Source of the DNA: Doryteuthis pealeii
Taxonomy: Eukaryota > Mollusca > Cephalopoda > Myopsida > Loliginidae
Length of the DNA stretch: 64,000 nucleotides
NCBI GenBank assembly: GCA_023376005.1
Contig: CM042150.1
Location: 75,279,069-75,343,068, forward strand
Direction: 5' to 3'
Part shown: positions 1 to 11,992 of the stretch, in pieces
Layout: the number at the start of each line of letters is the position of its first letter
Position numbering within the stretch: position 1 is the first letter of the stretch
The notes under the pieces: model-generated
Seen by the model: only the letters and a program-made list of their open reading frames with translations
Databases searched by the model: none
What the model was told of the DNA's origin: nothing
Program-made: the position numbers and the translations under genes

Positions 1-325
1 GGGGGCTCTCCAACCCCTCGACTAACCTAAGTAAGAGCTTGTGGAGTGTTGCAGGTCATAGACAGCTCAGCCACTAGGATTCCGTCTTTAAGCATCATGG
101 GTCGCCACCCATAGCCAACAGGTGACCCCATTAGGGGATTTAACACCTCTGCCTAGGTGCAGTCAGCGTATTCTACAGCCCCGACCAACAGGGTGGAAAT
201 TGCATTTGATGGTGAGGCTCCAGTTTTATGGTGAGTGTGGAGTTGCCATTACTCCCAGATCTTCTGACTTAGAGTGGTGGTACCTGTTGGCGTTCAAACT
301 ATGGATCAAATAGATTCATTTGAAA
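1..325 (+). repeat. Interspersed repeat fragment, family A, cut by the window edge
   Basis: Moderately GC-rich block in an AT-rich setting. Its marks (a 'gggtcgccaccca' motif, a 'gatggtgaggctccag' motif and a 'gtggtacctgtt' end) recur inverted at 4215-4440 and 61620-61960, and again in this orientation at 62030-62175. This shows a dispersed repeat of at least 300 bp. The reading frames inside are short and unlike any family I know. It could be a piece of a retroelement untranslated region; the class is not determined. Confidence 0.6.
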
Positions 326-604
326 ATTATTTGTATAAGATAAGAATGCTTGAGTATAAATTATTTGTATTATGAACATTTATGTGAAGCTATAATTGTT
401 TAGACATGACAAAAACTTATTCTTATCTGAAAATCATGAGTTAGTTGAAATTATATAATTGCTTGCAAAGAAAGACTATTTGGCATTAAATAACCAAAAA
501 AGGATTGACATGTTGTAAAACCAACTAATCAATTATCTGATTAAAGAAAATCCAACATTAACATGAACCATCTACAGACAGTATTTGTCTAGAATATCAT
601 CATC

Positions 605-1048
605 ATCATGTCGCGCAATTAGCACGGATATCCATGACAATCTCTCGCCAACCTTCTCTATCATTCATTGCCCCTGGGAGCTCTTCTGCGCAGCAGCCAG
701 CATCCTCACATAGTTGGGCAATGTAGGTCCTTGCTGGGCGGCCCACATTAGCGTGCCCATGTGTTGGCTTCCACAGCTTATGAGCTCGTCTTTGCTTCTC
801 CAGCAGTATCCTGCATGCCTAGTCCATCTTACTCGGATGGTTTGTGAGATGAAGGGCAGGTGACCGTACAGCTGCTTCCTTGTGAAGTGCTGTTTCAATT
901 ACTTGTTCAAGACTGCTCGCAGCATTCTTGTGCAGCTCCCATCTAGTTTATTCTCAAGACGCTTAATTAGGGTCCAAGTGGTGCAGCCATACAGCAGTGC
1001 CAATATAACCACAGCCTGGAAGAATTGTCTCTTTAGCAAGTCCAGAAT
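605..1048 (-). pseudogene. LINE 3' fragment (end of reverse transcriptase ORF)
   Basis: Read on the minus strand, the piece encodes the C-terminal end of a non-LTR retrotransposon polyprotein, with stretches such as KQLYGHLPFISQTIRVRW and RHAGYCWRSKDELIS. This tail is very common in mollusc and other invertebrate LINE copies. Frameshifts break it after the DELIS motif. The 3' side ends at a short (CAT)n run near 600-610, a likely microsatellite-type tail. The endonuclease and catalytic reverse transcriptase motifs are absent, so it is a dead 5'-truncated copy. Related pieces lie at 7395-7690, 27630-28385, 38450-39250 and 55590-57215. Confidence 0.8.
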
Positions 1049-2239
1049 ATACAGTAGAAGAAATATTTGAAGTGATGTAAAAAAAATAGAATTTCAAAAA
1101 TAGGAATCACTAGCCGCGGTCTGAAAATTGCCTCACATCGTCTTCAAACCACGGTGCAAAATGCATCTAGCTGGATCTGGTCGAGGTTTAAAAGCCTTCA
1201 ACACAAATGATACACGCACGGAATCATCATTCCCGTGTTGTTACGTAATATCTGCAATCGCGTAATCAAGTCAACTGCCGAAAACAAACACGTTTTTAAA
1301 AACCAACTGATAACAAAACATCTCCGATGAACGGATCATATAATCTCTTCTCAGCTTTTTTTTTAATTCCCTGTCTGGTGGCGAAAGCTACTTGGTAGCG
1401 CTAGGAAGTGGCAGTCCTGCCTTAGCTACCGAAACTGTGTTATCACTCCTAGTTGGCATCTGAGGAGGGCAGGGTATCGCACGAGCTATCACACATATGA
1501 CGAAAATTATAGAAATGTAATACATTCACTAGATAAGAGTAAATTTCTGTCATTATCTTATTTATTTGTTTACAGAACATTTAAAAATCTCACTATAATT
1601 CACCCAATCAGTATATTTATTTTGGATTTCACTCGAACAATCACTAAGTAGATGGCAACTTATGACCGATTGCACTTGGACTTATATGTAACTGTTTAGT
1701 AAAAAAAAAAAATGAAAAAAAAATGATGGAAATGAGTGAAACTGACTCTTTTTTGAATGGTGATGTAAGTATTATACTGTTATTATAACACGAAAAATTA
1801 TATAACAATGTTATATAATTTTTTCGTACATAACAGCAGAAGACATTTCCTTGTCGGGATATTCTGGACAAGTAGTTTCAATAAACACAAAACAAAGTGA
1901 TTTAGATTAAGGCATATGAAAGAGAAAAGGAAGGTAAATGACAAATGTTCTTATGTTCCTCCTTTCAAAGTGAACTCTTTGATGTTGCCAAGATGACGGG
2001 TTAGCAGGTCAGAGATTAAGTGAAATAAACAAATCTAAACAGTTGAGTAAAGATAAACATGGTTGAATGATTTCATGAAATGCATTTGAGTTGAACGGTT
2101 TTCTCTTTAAGTTTTATTCACCCACCCTATTTATTGTTTTTTTTTTCGATGTGTGACTTAGTTTTTGAAAAGAGGGAGAATAACATTAACCGACCGTGTT
2201 GTATAAAATACATAAGATAACGAAACAACAACTAAAGTC
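1049..2239. other. No gene recognised
   Basis: AT-rich sequence with homopolymer runs. A slightly GC-richer patch at 1090-1480 has no open frame or splice pattern I can support. The small open frames here carry no recognisable domain. Confidence 0.5.
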
Positions 2240-2264
2240 TTAAGTACAAACAGTAAGACTCAGA

Positions 2265-2440
2265 GAGTTGATGGGATGAAACAAATCAGTGGGGAGGAGT
2301 CTTATTTGGCATCCGGAGTGCTTAGGAGGTCTGTGTTGATACTGTCCCGTGTGACGTGTTGACAACGAAGTATTATACCCCCCCCCTTTTTTTTTTTCGC
2401 TACCCAACACAGATATTGAATTCACGACCATCGGGTAATT
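2265..2440 (-). repeat. Possible tRNA-derived SINE, diverged
   Basis: On the minus strand a box-B-like stretch (gtgaattcaatatctg) sits near 2412-2427, followed by a homopolymer junction (A run then G run, 2379-2400) and a GC-richer body. The layout resembles a SINE with a tRNA head, but box A is not clear and I see no second copy in the window. Low confidence. Confidence 0.3.
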
Positions 2441-3264
2441 AGAAATTTTGAAATGTTATGACAACTATGATGAGGACATCGGTAGTCTAAGTCTGACATA
2501 ATAAATATTTTTTCTATTTCAGAAATGTTGACAAAAATCGACCTTTTCATATTCTACGATAATAATTTCTAAGGTTTTTAAAGTCAAGCAAAAATAAATA
2601 AAATGCTTATGTGAAAAATTGTTTAGTTTTCATCGCAATATTTTGAAAATTATCTAAGAAACTGCTCGGCAAGTCATGTACATAAAGTACGGCAATGAAA
2701 ACAAACAAACAAACGTGTAACTGTTGTTGTTCACATTTATTTATTTTTAGACTTAACACGACCTAAACTTTTTTTGAAATAATCAAAATAGTTCCAAGTT
2801 TAGTTAAGTTAACAACTCTTTGTATTACTCAGAACTTCTTATTTAAAAATGTTTACTTTTTCTCATGCCTCGAAAAAGGACATTTAAAATTGTAAATAAG
2901 CAAATAAAACAAGTAAAAAATTAAACGATAGAAGTCTCCTTTCAAATTTCTGTTAAATAAATTAGTTTTTAATCTAGAGAGGAAAAAAAAATTTTTTTTA
3001 GAAATAGGCATTTTTAAAATCAAAATTAACTGATTTTATCTCGAATATTTTTCAAATTTGTTCTATTTTTATTGTTTTGTAACACAGCCTAATGTACATC
3101 CAGTTTGTTTTTTTAAATTTATTTTGCTTTCTTTTTTTATCATGAACTCTGTGAATATCAGTCATTATCACTCAGAACTTACTGAATTATGAATTAAAAA
3201 AGATTCATTTTTAGAGTAACAAAATAATCAAAACATTAACTTTTTGATTCTGACTGTTCCTTAC
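2441..3264. other. No gene recognised, AT-rich
   Basis: Very AT-rich with many A and T runs. On the minus strand this would be the start of the intron after the candidate exon at 3265-3346. Confidence 0.4.
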
Positions 3265-3346
3265 CAAACACCGTTTCTTTGAGGAGCTGTAATTCTTCAT
3301 CCAATTCATCTTCCTCGTCGTTATTTGGTGGTTCACCGTTATACAT
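3265..3346 (-). CDS. Candidate first coding exon, acidic N-terminus, unidentified gene
   Basis: On the minus strand an ATG at 3346-3344 opens 27 codons (MYNGEPPNNDEEDELDEELQ, then LLKETVF) and leaves one base before a consensus donor GTAAGG (GT at 3264-3263). The peptide is strongly acidic and likely helical, unlike the low-complexity translations around it. Codon use is balanced in an otherwise AT-rich area. The upstream stretch (3360-3510) is a little GC-richer and could hold a 5' UTR or promoter. No downstream exon lies in the window; it would be to the left. I do not recognise the protein. A chance open frame next to a donor is the alternative. Confidence 0.5.
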
Positions 3347-3610
3347 GATAAATAGTTTGGAGTGATAGATTGAATGGAAAGGACTTTAGTTGCTAAGTAA
3401 TATTAGAGATAAAACTTTAAAAAAAGAAAGTTGAACGTCATTTTCATCCATAGGGCCACATTTTACGGACTTAGCGAAGAGGGAGATAACTCTTTAGCGT
3501 TGTTTCACCGGTGATCAGGGAAAATGTGTCTTTTTATTAAAAACGTTATCTGTTGTCGGCTGCTGTTTCATATAGTTATTTCTCGGATGAGTTTGGACAG
3601 GTATCATAAA

Positions 3611-3611
<1 letters not shown>

Positions 3612-3649
<38 letters not shown>
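3612..3649. repeat. (CA)n microsatellite
   Basis: About 19 uninterrupted CA units. They produce the His-Thr and Val-Cys repeats in spurious frames on both strands. Confidence 0.95.
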
Positions 3650-3652
<3 letters not shown>

Positions 3653-3802
3653 AAGCTCTCTTTAGGGATTTATAAAAATCCTTGTATGAATATATGTTTG
3701 CACCTAGAAGATCATACAGTATGGCTATACAGTGATATTTTGAAGATCCAAATAGAATCATCCCTTACTACCAGTCATTTGGATACCTTACATATCAGCC
3801 AA

Positions 3803-3989
3803 TTATCGGTATCAGCCAATCAGCGAGGAAGTCTATCCCCCTTTCACTAGCACTAGACGAAGGAGATTGTTTTTGCGTCTGAGGTGGAGCGCCACACCTA
3901 CCATCAGCTCCTTACTTTACCGCACAGATCCTTGTGCTACTCATACGCTGAGTTGGTGAGGGCCGGTATCAACCTAGGAACCTTGTGAT
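3803..3989 (-). repeat. tRNA-derived SINE, family S1, head truncated
   Basis: Minus-strand copy of the commonest SINE here. The body markers are all present: 'gagctgatggtaggtgtgg', 'tccacctcagacgc', 'ctagtgctagtga' and the 'ggctgatacc' tail. The tRNA-like head breaks off in the T-arm region where a TA microsatellite begins at 3990. Confidence 0.85.

Positions 3990-4031
<42 letters not shown>
3990..4031. repeat. (TA)n microsatellite
   Basis: About 20 TA units directly abutting the truncated head of the S1 SINE. Confidence 0.95.
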
Positions 4032-4214
4032 GATTTGCAATGAACATGAATATGGCAAGAATAAATAATTTAAGTGAAAACAATTTATTTTAACTAGATG
4101 TTCGGGAATCACGTTCATATTTACATTTTTGTGTAGTCGTTTCATAAGAGGTTTTTGGCACATAGTTATATAGAATACCAATAATTTTTTTTAAAAAGTT
4201 CTATTTGCTCCATA

Positions 4215-4440
4215 GATGGAACCCTAACAGGTACTACTTGTCTAGACAGTGGACCTGGGAGTAATGGCAATGAAGAGGTACTTCACTCTCTACCCCGATC
4301 TCTAGAACTGGAGCCTCACCATCAGATGCAATTTAGCGTTATACCTAGGACACTCATTTTTCTTTGAATGGGGTCTCACCCCTCTGAATGGGATAGAGTC
4401 AGCATATTCTAAGCCTCGCTAACAGGATCTACTCATCAAA
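4215..4440 (-). repeat. Interspersed repeat fragment, family A
   Basis: Inverted relative to 1-325. It shares the 'gacctgggagtaatggcaatg' edge, the 'tggagcctcaccatcag' motif and the 'aatggggtctcacccctctg' motif with 61620-61800. Confidence 0.6.
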
Positions 4441-5373
4441 TTTGAATGAAGCAGGCTTTTTAATAGCGCAATATAAAGTAGAATAAGATAGAATGAAAAT
4501 ACAAATTTGTGCCAGTGGCTATGAATTTGGTGAATAAAATTTATTGTTTACAACTACTGAAATATTGCTTATACTTACACTTATATTGGAACACTGCTTA
4601 TATGTATGACTACATTGGAACTCTTCTTACACAAAAGATAGATTCTGCTCACACTTTTGATGGTAGAATGTAGTTGTCCATTTGTGTAGTCAGATGTTAA
4701 AACTCCATCTTGAACTTAGTATCTTATTACTGACATATCTCACTCTTGCTTATCTCAAACAGACTCTACACTTGTATTTTCCATACACTGTGTATATTGT
4801 AATATATCTTCTATATATTTCAGTGTTCATTAATTATAATCAGATATATTTTTGTTAACTAACTCTATATCTGGCTTTCATTTGTTTCTTTGTGTGAATT
4901 CTATAATGCAACATCTATTAATTAGTTCCATCAGTATCTTATAAAACCAATATTTTTGACAAAGAAAAAAGAACACAAATATAAATTATAACAAATGGGT
5001 CACTTTACAAGTATCTTATAATAAAACAAATATTTTTGACAAAGAAAAATCAATTATATTTTATTACTATTAATATACATGCATGGTTTTTATTCAACAA
5101 CTCTGACCTACTAAACATTGCTCAAATATCTATACAAGGGGACATAAATTAAAACTCCTTAAAAAGTCTTGAAAGCAACGCAACAAAATTATTTCTACAG
5201 AGTGGTGAATACATGGAATAAACTAACTCATCATAGTGAATGCCCCATCTCTAGACTCCTTCAAGGCAAAGTTGGATAATCTGTGGAATGATTATAAATA
5301 TTCTGTGGAATCAAAATGAATATTTATAAGGAACAGCTAACAGGTCTCAGACCTAATATACTAGCTGAAAGGA
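4441..5373. other. No gene recognised
   Basis: AT-rich. A short phrase (tatcttataa..ccaatatttttgacaaagaaaaa) occurs twice, at about 4932-4970 and 5012-5048, suggesting a local 80-bp tandem duplication. No coding signal is seen. Confidence 0.45.
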
Positions 5374-5406
<33 letters not shown>

Positions 5407-5503
5407 ATATTCTTAATTGATTATTATCAATTACAATTGATATTTTGTAATTGGTTATTATCAATTACTATTGATATTTTTTAATTGCTTACTATCAATT
5501 ACT
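5374..5503. repeat. (ATT)n microsatellite followed by a 33-34 bp minisatellite
   Basis: About nine ATT units (5374-5402) run into about 2.6 copies of a unit containing the internal palindrome 'tatcaattacaattgata' (units start near 5417, 5451 and 5484). Confidence 0.85.
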
Positions 5504-5513
5504 ATATATATAA

Positions 5514-5710
5514 GGGGCTGATTTAGCTCAGTTAGTAGAGCATCCACCTAGGAATTGCAAGGTTCTAGGTTCGATACCAGCACTCAGCAACTCAGTGCAA
5601 CAAGGAGTGTGGTGTTCCACCTCAAAAACAATCTCCCTGGTCTAGCACTAGTGAGAAGGGATTGACTCCCCGCTGTTCAGCTGATACCAACAATAGGACA
5701 ATCCACAGAC
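5514..5710 (+). repeat. tRNA-derived SINE, family S1, full length
   Basis: The head (5514-5587) has a tRNA-like box A (tagctcagttagtagagc) and box B (ggttcgatacc). The S1 body follows (tccacctc, ctagcactagtga) with the 'gctgataccaac' tail and a TA-rich end. It would be transcribed by RNA polymerase III and moved by a LINE. It is not a functional tRNA gene because the body is fused to the head. Confidence 0.88.
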
Positions 5711-5728
5711 TTTACTTACTTATATATA

Positions 5729-6010
5729 ATTGGAGGTATTCGTCATGTAATGGTTATTGTCATAAGAAATTGACACAGAAAACTGAGTTCAAATCCTGGA
5801 TGAGGCTGACTCCATTTCGCATAGTGCTCATATTCTTGAGAAAAGTATGAATCCAAATATTCTTCCTCAATCTATGGGTAAATAGTAGGGTAGACAGTGC
5901 TCTTTAACCTTGGTATGGCAACCAATCTTGGAGAAGGAAAACTCTGAATTCAAACTTATTAACTCCATTTAAAAAATTGACTGTGTGTTGCATCCTGCTG
6001 GGGGAGGGGT
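5729..6010 (+). repeat. tRNA-derived SINE, family S2
   Basis: The head has box A (taatggttattg) and box B (gagttcaaatcc), followed by 'tggatgaggctgactccatttc' and a 'gggtaaatagtag' stretch. The same order occurs at 63846-64000. A decayed second piece (about 5910-6010) may be a further copy fused behind it. Confidence 0.65.
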
Positions 6011-6834
6011 TGAATAATAAATTTTCAACTATTATTAATATCTTTTAATTGATTTCCCCCAGAAATTATGGAGGAGAGTTTTAAATCATATTTACTACAA
6101 ACATAAATCTGTGCACAAAAAGAAAATTTGATTTTTAGTTTTAATCTTTTCTAACCAATGAGAATGTAGATATATATCTTATTTGATTATTGTGCCTCAG
6201 TAAATACAGAATTGGGTGTTTGAATTCAGAGATTTTCTTTTCCTAACCTGATTGTTCAACCATCGACAGAGAACCCAGTCTGTTTTACTATTTCCATATA
6301 GCTGAAAAAAAGAGTGGATTCATGCCTTTCCTAAGGAATAAAGTGAAATCATAACAGATTGCTGATTGCATTTTTCTTGCATAAAAGATTAAATAAAAAT
6401 GTTTTTCTACTCGAATTCAAATTATCTATTTCATATTGTTATTTGTGGGATATTCTATTATCTGATGTTTGACATATCTCTTCCCTATATTACTATCGAA
6501 ACTGAAATCAGCCATAGCCTATAAAAGCAAAAATAGAAAATTTCATTATTCATCTGTATTTTTAGACAATATGAATAATTTTGATTTTTTGGACTATTGT
6601 CCTCATCTTACTGGGGTAGTTATTACCACAGTGTTTTGGCTGCTGTATCATCTGGCCTTCTTTGGGAGTTTCCTGTACATCTGAGTATAGTAATGATTGA
6701 ACCTGGGAAATCATTTTTAATAGTTTGACTGAGGCATCAAAGAACTTTTTAAAGATCTCATTCAAAAGATGACATCATTGTTTTTGCACATCTATCAATT
6801 GGACATATCTCCCAAGATGAAATTCCAATGACAT
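6011..6834. other. No gene recognised
   Basis: AT-rich, with one weak SINE-like remnant around 6190-6300. The overlapping open frames at 6469-6765 are hydrophobic or lysine-rich low-complexity peptides without motifs. Confidence 0.45.
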
Positions 6835-6862
6835 CAGTTATTTTCAATATTCTTATTTTTAA

Positions 6863-7098
6863 AGTAAGTAAAGTCGTCGGGACGGCCTAATGTCGGTATC
6901 AGCCAGACAATGAGGGAGTCTATCCCCTTTTCACTAGCGCTAGACCAAGGAGATTATTTTAGCATCTGAGGTGGAGCGCCATACTTTACCGCACAGATCC
7001 ATGTGCTACTCATACGCTGAGTTGGCGAGGGCTAGTATTGAACTAGGAACCTTGTGGTTTCTAGCTGAATGCTCTACTGACTGAGCTAACCCGCCTTT
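6863..7098 (-). repeat. tRNA-derived SINE, family S1, full length
   Basis: Minus-strand copy with tail, body and complete tRNA head (ggttagctcagtcagtagagc on the minus strand). It is flanked by 33-bp imperfect direct repeats (6835-6867 and 7121-7154), unusually long for a SINE target duplication. Confidence 0.88.
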
Positions 7099-7183
7099 TT
7101 AATGATTGGTTTCCATAAATCAGTCTTTTTCAATATTTTTATTTTTAAAGTAATTTAATTTATGAGAACCAATCATTAAAAAG
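7095..7183. repeat. 26-bp inverted repeat beside the SINE
   Basis: 7095-7120 and 7158-7183 are complementary at 24 of 26 positions, separated by a 37-bp AT-rich loop that holds one of the SINE-flanking direct repeats. Confidence 0.75.
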
Positions 7184-7394
7184 GCTAAATCAAATTGTTT
7201 TTAAAGTAAATGACTTCCCAAGGTCGATCATTACTTTACTCGGATACATAGAAAATTTCAGTTCACTTTCTCCAAATGGTCAGCCATATACACATCTTAA
7301 AAGCTATTGCAATTTAGTAAAACCATCTACAAGCCATAAAAGTGTATCAAGCAAACTGCATCATTAAAGCATGCCAACAGAATGGATTCCTTTG

Positions 7395-7690
7395 AATCTT
7401 TCTCGCCACTCATCCCTATCAGCCTTGGTCCAGTGTCTGCACAGAGCTGAGTAATGTAATACTAGTATGTCCATGTGTTGAAGTCTATTGGAGAATGTTG
7501 CATATGAGTTCATCCTTACTTCTCCAGCAATGCCCAGCCTGTATTGCTCATCTTATTTGGCTGGTTTGTATAATGGGAGGTAAGTAGCCGTTACAACTGC
7601 TGTTTTGTATGGTGCAGCTTCCAGGATTTATAAAATAGCATGCAGCATCCTTGTGTAGTTTTTTCTTGAGGCATTTTGTCAAAGACATAT
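7395..7690 (-). pseudogene. LINE 3' fragment, decayed
   Basis: Minus-strand match at DNA level to the LINE tail at 605-1048: the 'cgccactcatccctatc', 'tgtccatgtgttg', 'cttctccagca' and 'gcagcatccttgtgtag' phrases keep their order. The frames are heavily broken. It is more diverged than the copy at 605-1048. Confidence 0.7.
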
Positions 7691-8720
7691 CTCTATCTAT
7701 TATCAAGAATCCATCCAAATTTTAGTCTCCATGCTCAAATTGTTGGTAGCTGGAAAGAAAAACTCTGGTGATCATGGAACCCTAAGTAATGTATTATATT
7801 CAATGATTCAGGAAATATGTCAATGGGAAAAATGTTTAATTTCAAATCAGAGTAGGTGTGCCATTGACGTGAAGGGATGGCAATAGAAATGGGCAAGTTC
7901 TTGATTTTGTTTAGAATATTAAAGCCATCTGGAATTAGGGAGCATTGAATGAATGTTGATTGCAGGAATGGGAAGAGCCATTCAAAATCAAACATGTTTT
8001 TGAATTTTCTGGAATGTGCTGGAAAGTTCTGAAAAACAAAAGGTACTCAAGGCAGGATTTAGATTAGGACCATCAGTTGGACTGATCAATAAAGATCCCC
8101 TCTCTCTCTTTTGAATTCTTGTCTGAGAGAATAAATTTTCTTAAGAAAAGAAATTTTGGTGTATTTTCTGAGAAAGAACTTGTGAATGAAAGCTTACCAA
8201 TTCGCTTTCAAACAGCAAATGTCTGACCGACTGAAAACAAGAGAAAAATAATTTGTTTGTGTAAACAAATTGAAAGCAGAGTACTGTGATGGAAGATGCA
8301 TGCATGATGTGTGCTTAACAATCCCTCCACTCCCAAGATAGTAGCAGGTGGCTATACTCATTCGCTGACCACTCCCACACTCAGAGAAAAGAGGAAGAAT
8401 TTGTTTGGGGTGAACAATCCGAAAGCCTGATGCTGCTAGGAAGAATTCATTTGGGGTAAACAGACAAATGTTCCCATTGCATTCACATGACAAAAGTCTG
8501 TATCCTTGTATATGTTCATTCGTCAGTGCATCTGCAGAGTGCACTGTTACAGTAATTACATATATCACTTGTACCTTGGGCTACCTCTGCCTCCAGCCTT
8601 TCTGCAGGTGTCTGAAATGTTCTGGGATGTCAAATCTTGCCCTGATGAGTCACCCACCAGATACACACTTATCTTATTAAATGTTTTTTATTGATTATTC
8701 CAAACTAACATATAACCAAT
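7691..8720. other. No gene confirmed; one open minus-strand frame
   Basis: A 124-codon minus-strand frame (8568-8194) ends just before a donor-like GTAAGC (8193-8188). Its sequence (for example CNGNICLFTPNEFFLAASG) matches no family I know. Part comes from a local tandem duplication of a 'gaagaatttgtttggggt' phrase (8394-8420 and 8440-8465). It is probably chance, but it is the longest non-repeat open frame left of the palindrome. Confidence 0.3.
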
Positions 8721-8724
8721 GTTT

Positions 8725-11275
8725 AAAATTTGGTGACTATAACTCTAGATGTCATTGAGTTATTCAATGGAATGTAGACTGTGGGAATTAAAATTAAAAA
8801 ATCTTAAAAATAAATAAAATTAAAAAAATAACAAACTCCTATGAGCCTTCACCAGAAGGACCCTCTGAGCATGTGCAGGAAAAAGGACCCACTTCTGACC
8901 CCAAAGAGAATCTTTTGGCCATTCTCACTTAGGCCATAACTGTGTCTAGACACTACTACTGGGCAGGGAGATATTTCCTTGCCATGTGGTGACTATGACC
9001 TGTGAATAAAATCTAAATCATAAAACCACCTTTCGCTTTTGTCTCTTCCTTTGTCTTTCCTTGAATTTCTTCCTTTTCAGCGCAACCACCAAATAAGATG
9101 GGCTTAAAAGCAAACCCTAGGAACACACACCAAGAATAACCAGCTACTTTTTTTTTTACCTAAAACACAAAACCTCTTGTAGCCCTATAAGACAAATGAA
9201 AAAGCATTTGGTGAATTATAGTGAACATATAGACTTCCTGATAATAAAACTATATTTTAAAAAGACTATTACTTTAAACTTGTTTTTATGAAGATTTTTA
9301 TAAACGTGATTAGACATCTACTGAAAATTTCCCTCACTAGAAACTAAAGTTATAAATTTCTTTCCATGATTTTTTTGAGTTGCAAAAAATCAGAGCTTGA
9401 AAAAATTACAGTTAAACAAAAAGATAAAAATTTGATTTAGCATACTTGATGAACACAAAGTAAATATCTAGTTTGGCATTACATATACACTGTAAATCAA
9501 ACTCTCTTCAAAAGACTTTATAAGTTTTCTAATTTTCAAAAAATTAATTAGCTGAAAGCATACTCCTGGGTCCAATTAATAACCAGAGAAAATTTGGTGA
9601 CAATAACTCTAGTTGTCCTTGAATTATTCAATGGAATGCAGACAAATGAAAAAGACATTTAATGAATTATAGTGAATATATATACATCTCTATAAATAAT
9701 AGAGATTTGGCCTCAATTTGTCTGTAACCAAAACTACATTACTGCTTACATCACATTATCCATAATCATCAATAGAATAAATAACTACCTTGTGTCATAT
9801 ACACTCAAAATTTGAGTATCCAGATGGTTCTTATTGTTTTTTGAAATAAGTTTTGATAAATACATGCCCAGTATTTTATACCTACATATAGTTTGTTTTA
9901 TTTTAATATATATCTAAAGTTATCTAACATAGAGTTTTATGAGAAAATTATTTACTATTTGTAATTGTCATTTTTTCAGTATCAAGAGATTAACTAAAAA
10001 GTTTACAAATAAATAAATATCTCTGATTATGTGTTAAATTTATCTGTAAAATATTCAAGATAATCATTTGATTAATAATTAATAGATGCACGCAACATTT
10101 TATTTAAGGCATACAGAACTATGTTTCAAATTACAATTGTTTTATTTTTTTTACTCCTTTATTAAATTTGATGATTTTATTTACTTATGATACAGACCTG
10201 ACTTTAAACTCCCACCCCCTCAGGTAAAATCTTTTAAAAGTTATTTAACACTGGGTGGTTTTTTTTACTAGTTCTAATAATAAAACTGTTTTAAAAAGAC
10301 AAATACTTTAAAGTTGCTTTTTTTTAATAAGGATTTGATAAACTTGATACAAATTTCTATATATAATGAAAATCTGATAATTATGAACTGAAGTACTTGG
10401 ACTAATGTCCTTGTTGTGGGTGTTATATGCCCATTTTTTGTCATTTTTTAAGCTATTTGTCATAGTTGGTAAGCTTCTGGGAATTTTGAACAAAACCCTT
10501 CATTCAATCTAGAGGGATAGATTAAACCCCCTCAACTGTCCATACTTAGAGGATATCTACTAGACAATAGCCTAGTGGATAAAAGCATTATTTAAGTGTA
10601 TCAATTTACCTAACATTCATGTGTTCAATATCTGGGTTATCTAGTACAAAAAGTCATATACTGTGGAAGAGTCAGACAAGTGATATCACAAAGTGAAATT
10701 ACATAAGAAGCATTGACTCATCTATTAATAATGGAGATTCGCTTCTGGGTTTTGTCTGTAACAAAAATTATGTCACTGCTTACGTCACATTACTCAAAAT
10801 CGTCATAACATAGAATGAATACACTCAAAATTTGAACATGCAGCATTAGACAGTCCTCATTGTTTTTTAAAACAAGTTTTAATAAATACATGACTGATAT
10901 TATATATCTATATATAGTTTGTTTTATTTTAATAGATATTTAAAGTTTACATTTCAAACTGTTTTATTTTTTAATCTTTTAATGAATTTGATGATTTTAC
11001 TTACTTAGGGTACAAACATGCTGATATTGAATTTTTTACTCCCACCCCTCAGGCAATGTTTCAAAAATTTTTACATCTCCCGGAGGGTTTTTTTTATTTT
11101 GTACTAGTATATACAATGTGAATATAATGCTAAATTGAAATCTTACTTATATTTACCAGTTTAGCTAAAGCATTTTTATCTTTTTGTTTAACTGAATAAA
11201 GTAAACATCTATAGCTGAAAATTTCCTAGCCAGAAACTAGTTTTTAAATTTTTTTCCATGACTTATTTTCTTATG
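8725..11275. repeat. Array of diverged direct repeats, period about 1 kb
   Basis: Blocks recur in the same orientation: 8730-8790 with 9590-9645; 9194-9250 with 9640-9700; 9700-9920 with 10730-10945; 10130-10270 with 10940-11110; 9315-9390 with 11195-11265. The 10130-10270 block (actcctttattaaatttgatg, then a 'ctcccacccc' patch) is also found at 36290-36490 and inverted at 30400-30600, so it belongs to a dispersed family. No coding frame survives. Confidence 0.65.
10563..10660 (+). repeat. Diverged tRNA-like SINE head
   Basis: A box-A-like stretch (tagcctagtggataaaagc) and a box-B-like stretch (gtgttcaatatctggg) are at tRNA-like spacing. It is too decayed to be a tRNA gene and is probably S2-related. 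Confidence 0.35.
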
Positions 11276-11990
11276 ATTATTTTCTCATCCCTTTAAAACT
11301 TTAAAAAATTTAAATGTTTGCACATTTATCACATGAGCAATGAACACCAAGGCCATAAATATTCAAATTCTCTATTATGTTTATTAACTTAAATCCTTAC
11401 AATAACATAGTTTAGTGTTTTGCCAGTGGTTATTGCTGCAAAAGAAAAAGTGGGATTGATCAATTTGGATAATATAAACATTAATACCTCATTTTTTTTT
11501 CAATATTCATGTGTATGGATTTTTGTTATTCAGATATAGTAAACTTTTGACTATTGAGATCTTTTTTTTTTCACTTCATGAGAAACTTTATATTTTGGAG
11601 ATAATTACCTTACACAATGGCACAACCAAACAAAAAAGAAATTCTATCCAAGATTCTGCTATTTCAGGAAGATAGCAACAAAGTAACAAGATATATATAA
11701 TAGATTTTAACAAAAGGTCTCTGATAAGTTATGTAAATGTTTCAATTAAATTCTGTAAATTTTAAAATCTTATTTCATTTTTACTTTTGAGAATGGTCTC
11801 TATTGATATATATAATATCAAGAGGGTAGGAGTAAGCATATAGTAGCAAAGGAAAAACAAACACAGGCTCAAAGTTTCAATAAATTGTATTGATGAAAAG
11901 AAAAGTTTGTAGGCTTTAGCAGTGTTGCTAGTGATATATACAGAGTGTGTGGAAAATACAGTCTTGGTAGCTGAAATTGGTAGTGATGTT
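11276..11990. other. No gene recognised
   Basis: AT-rich with several T runs. No repeat partner or coding signal was found. Confidence 0.45.
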
Positions 11991-11992
11991 GG

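Noticed and set aside
8194..8568. A 124-codon protein gene
   Set aside because: Open and followed by a donor-like site, but it has no known motif, overlaps a local tandem duplication and has no acceptor I can place. Noted as a possibility only.
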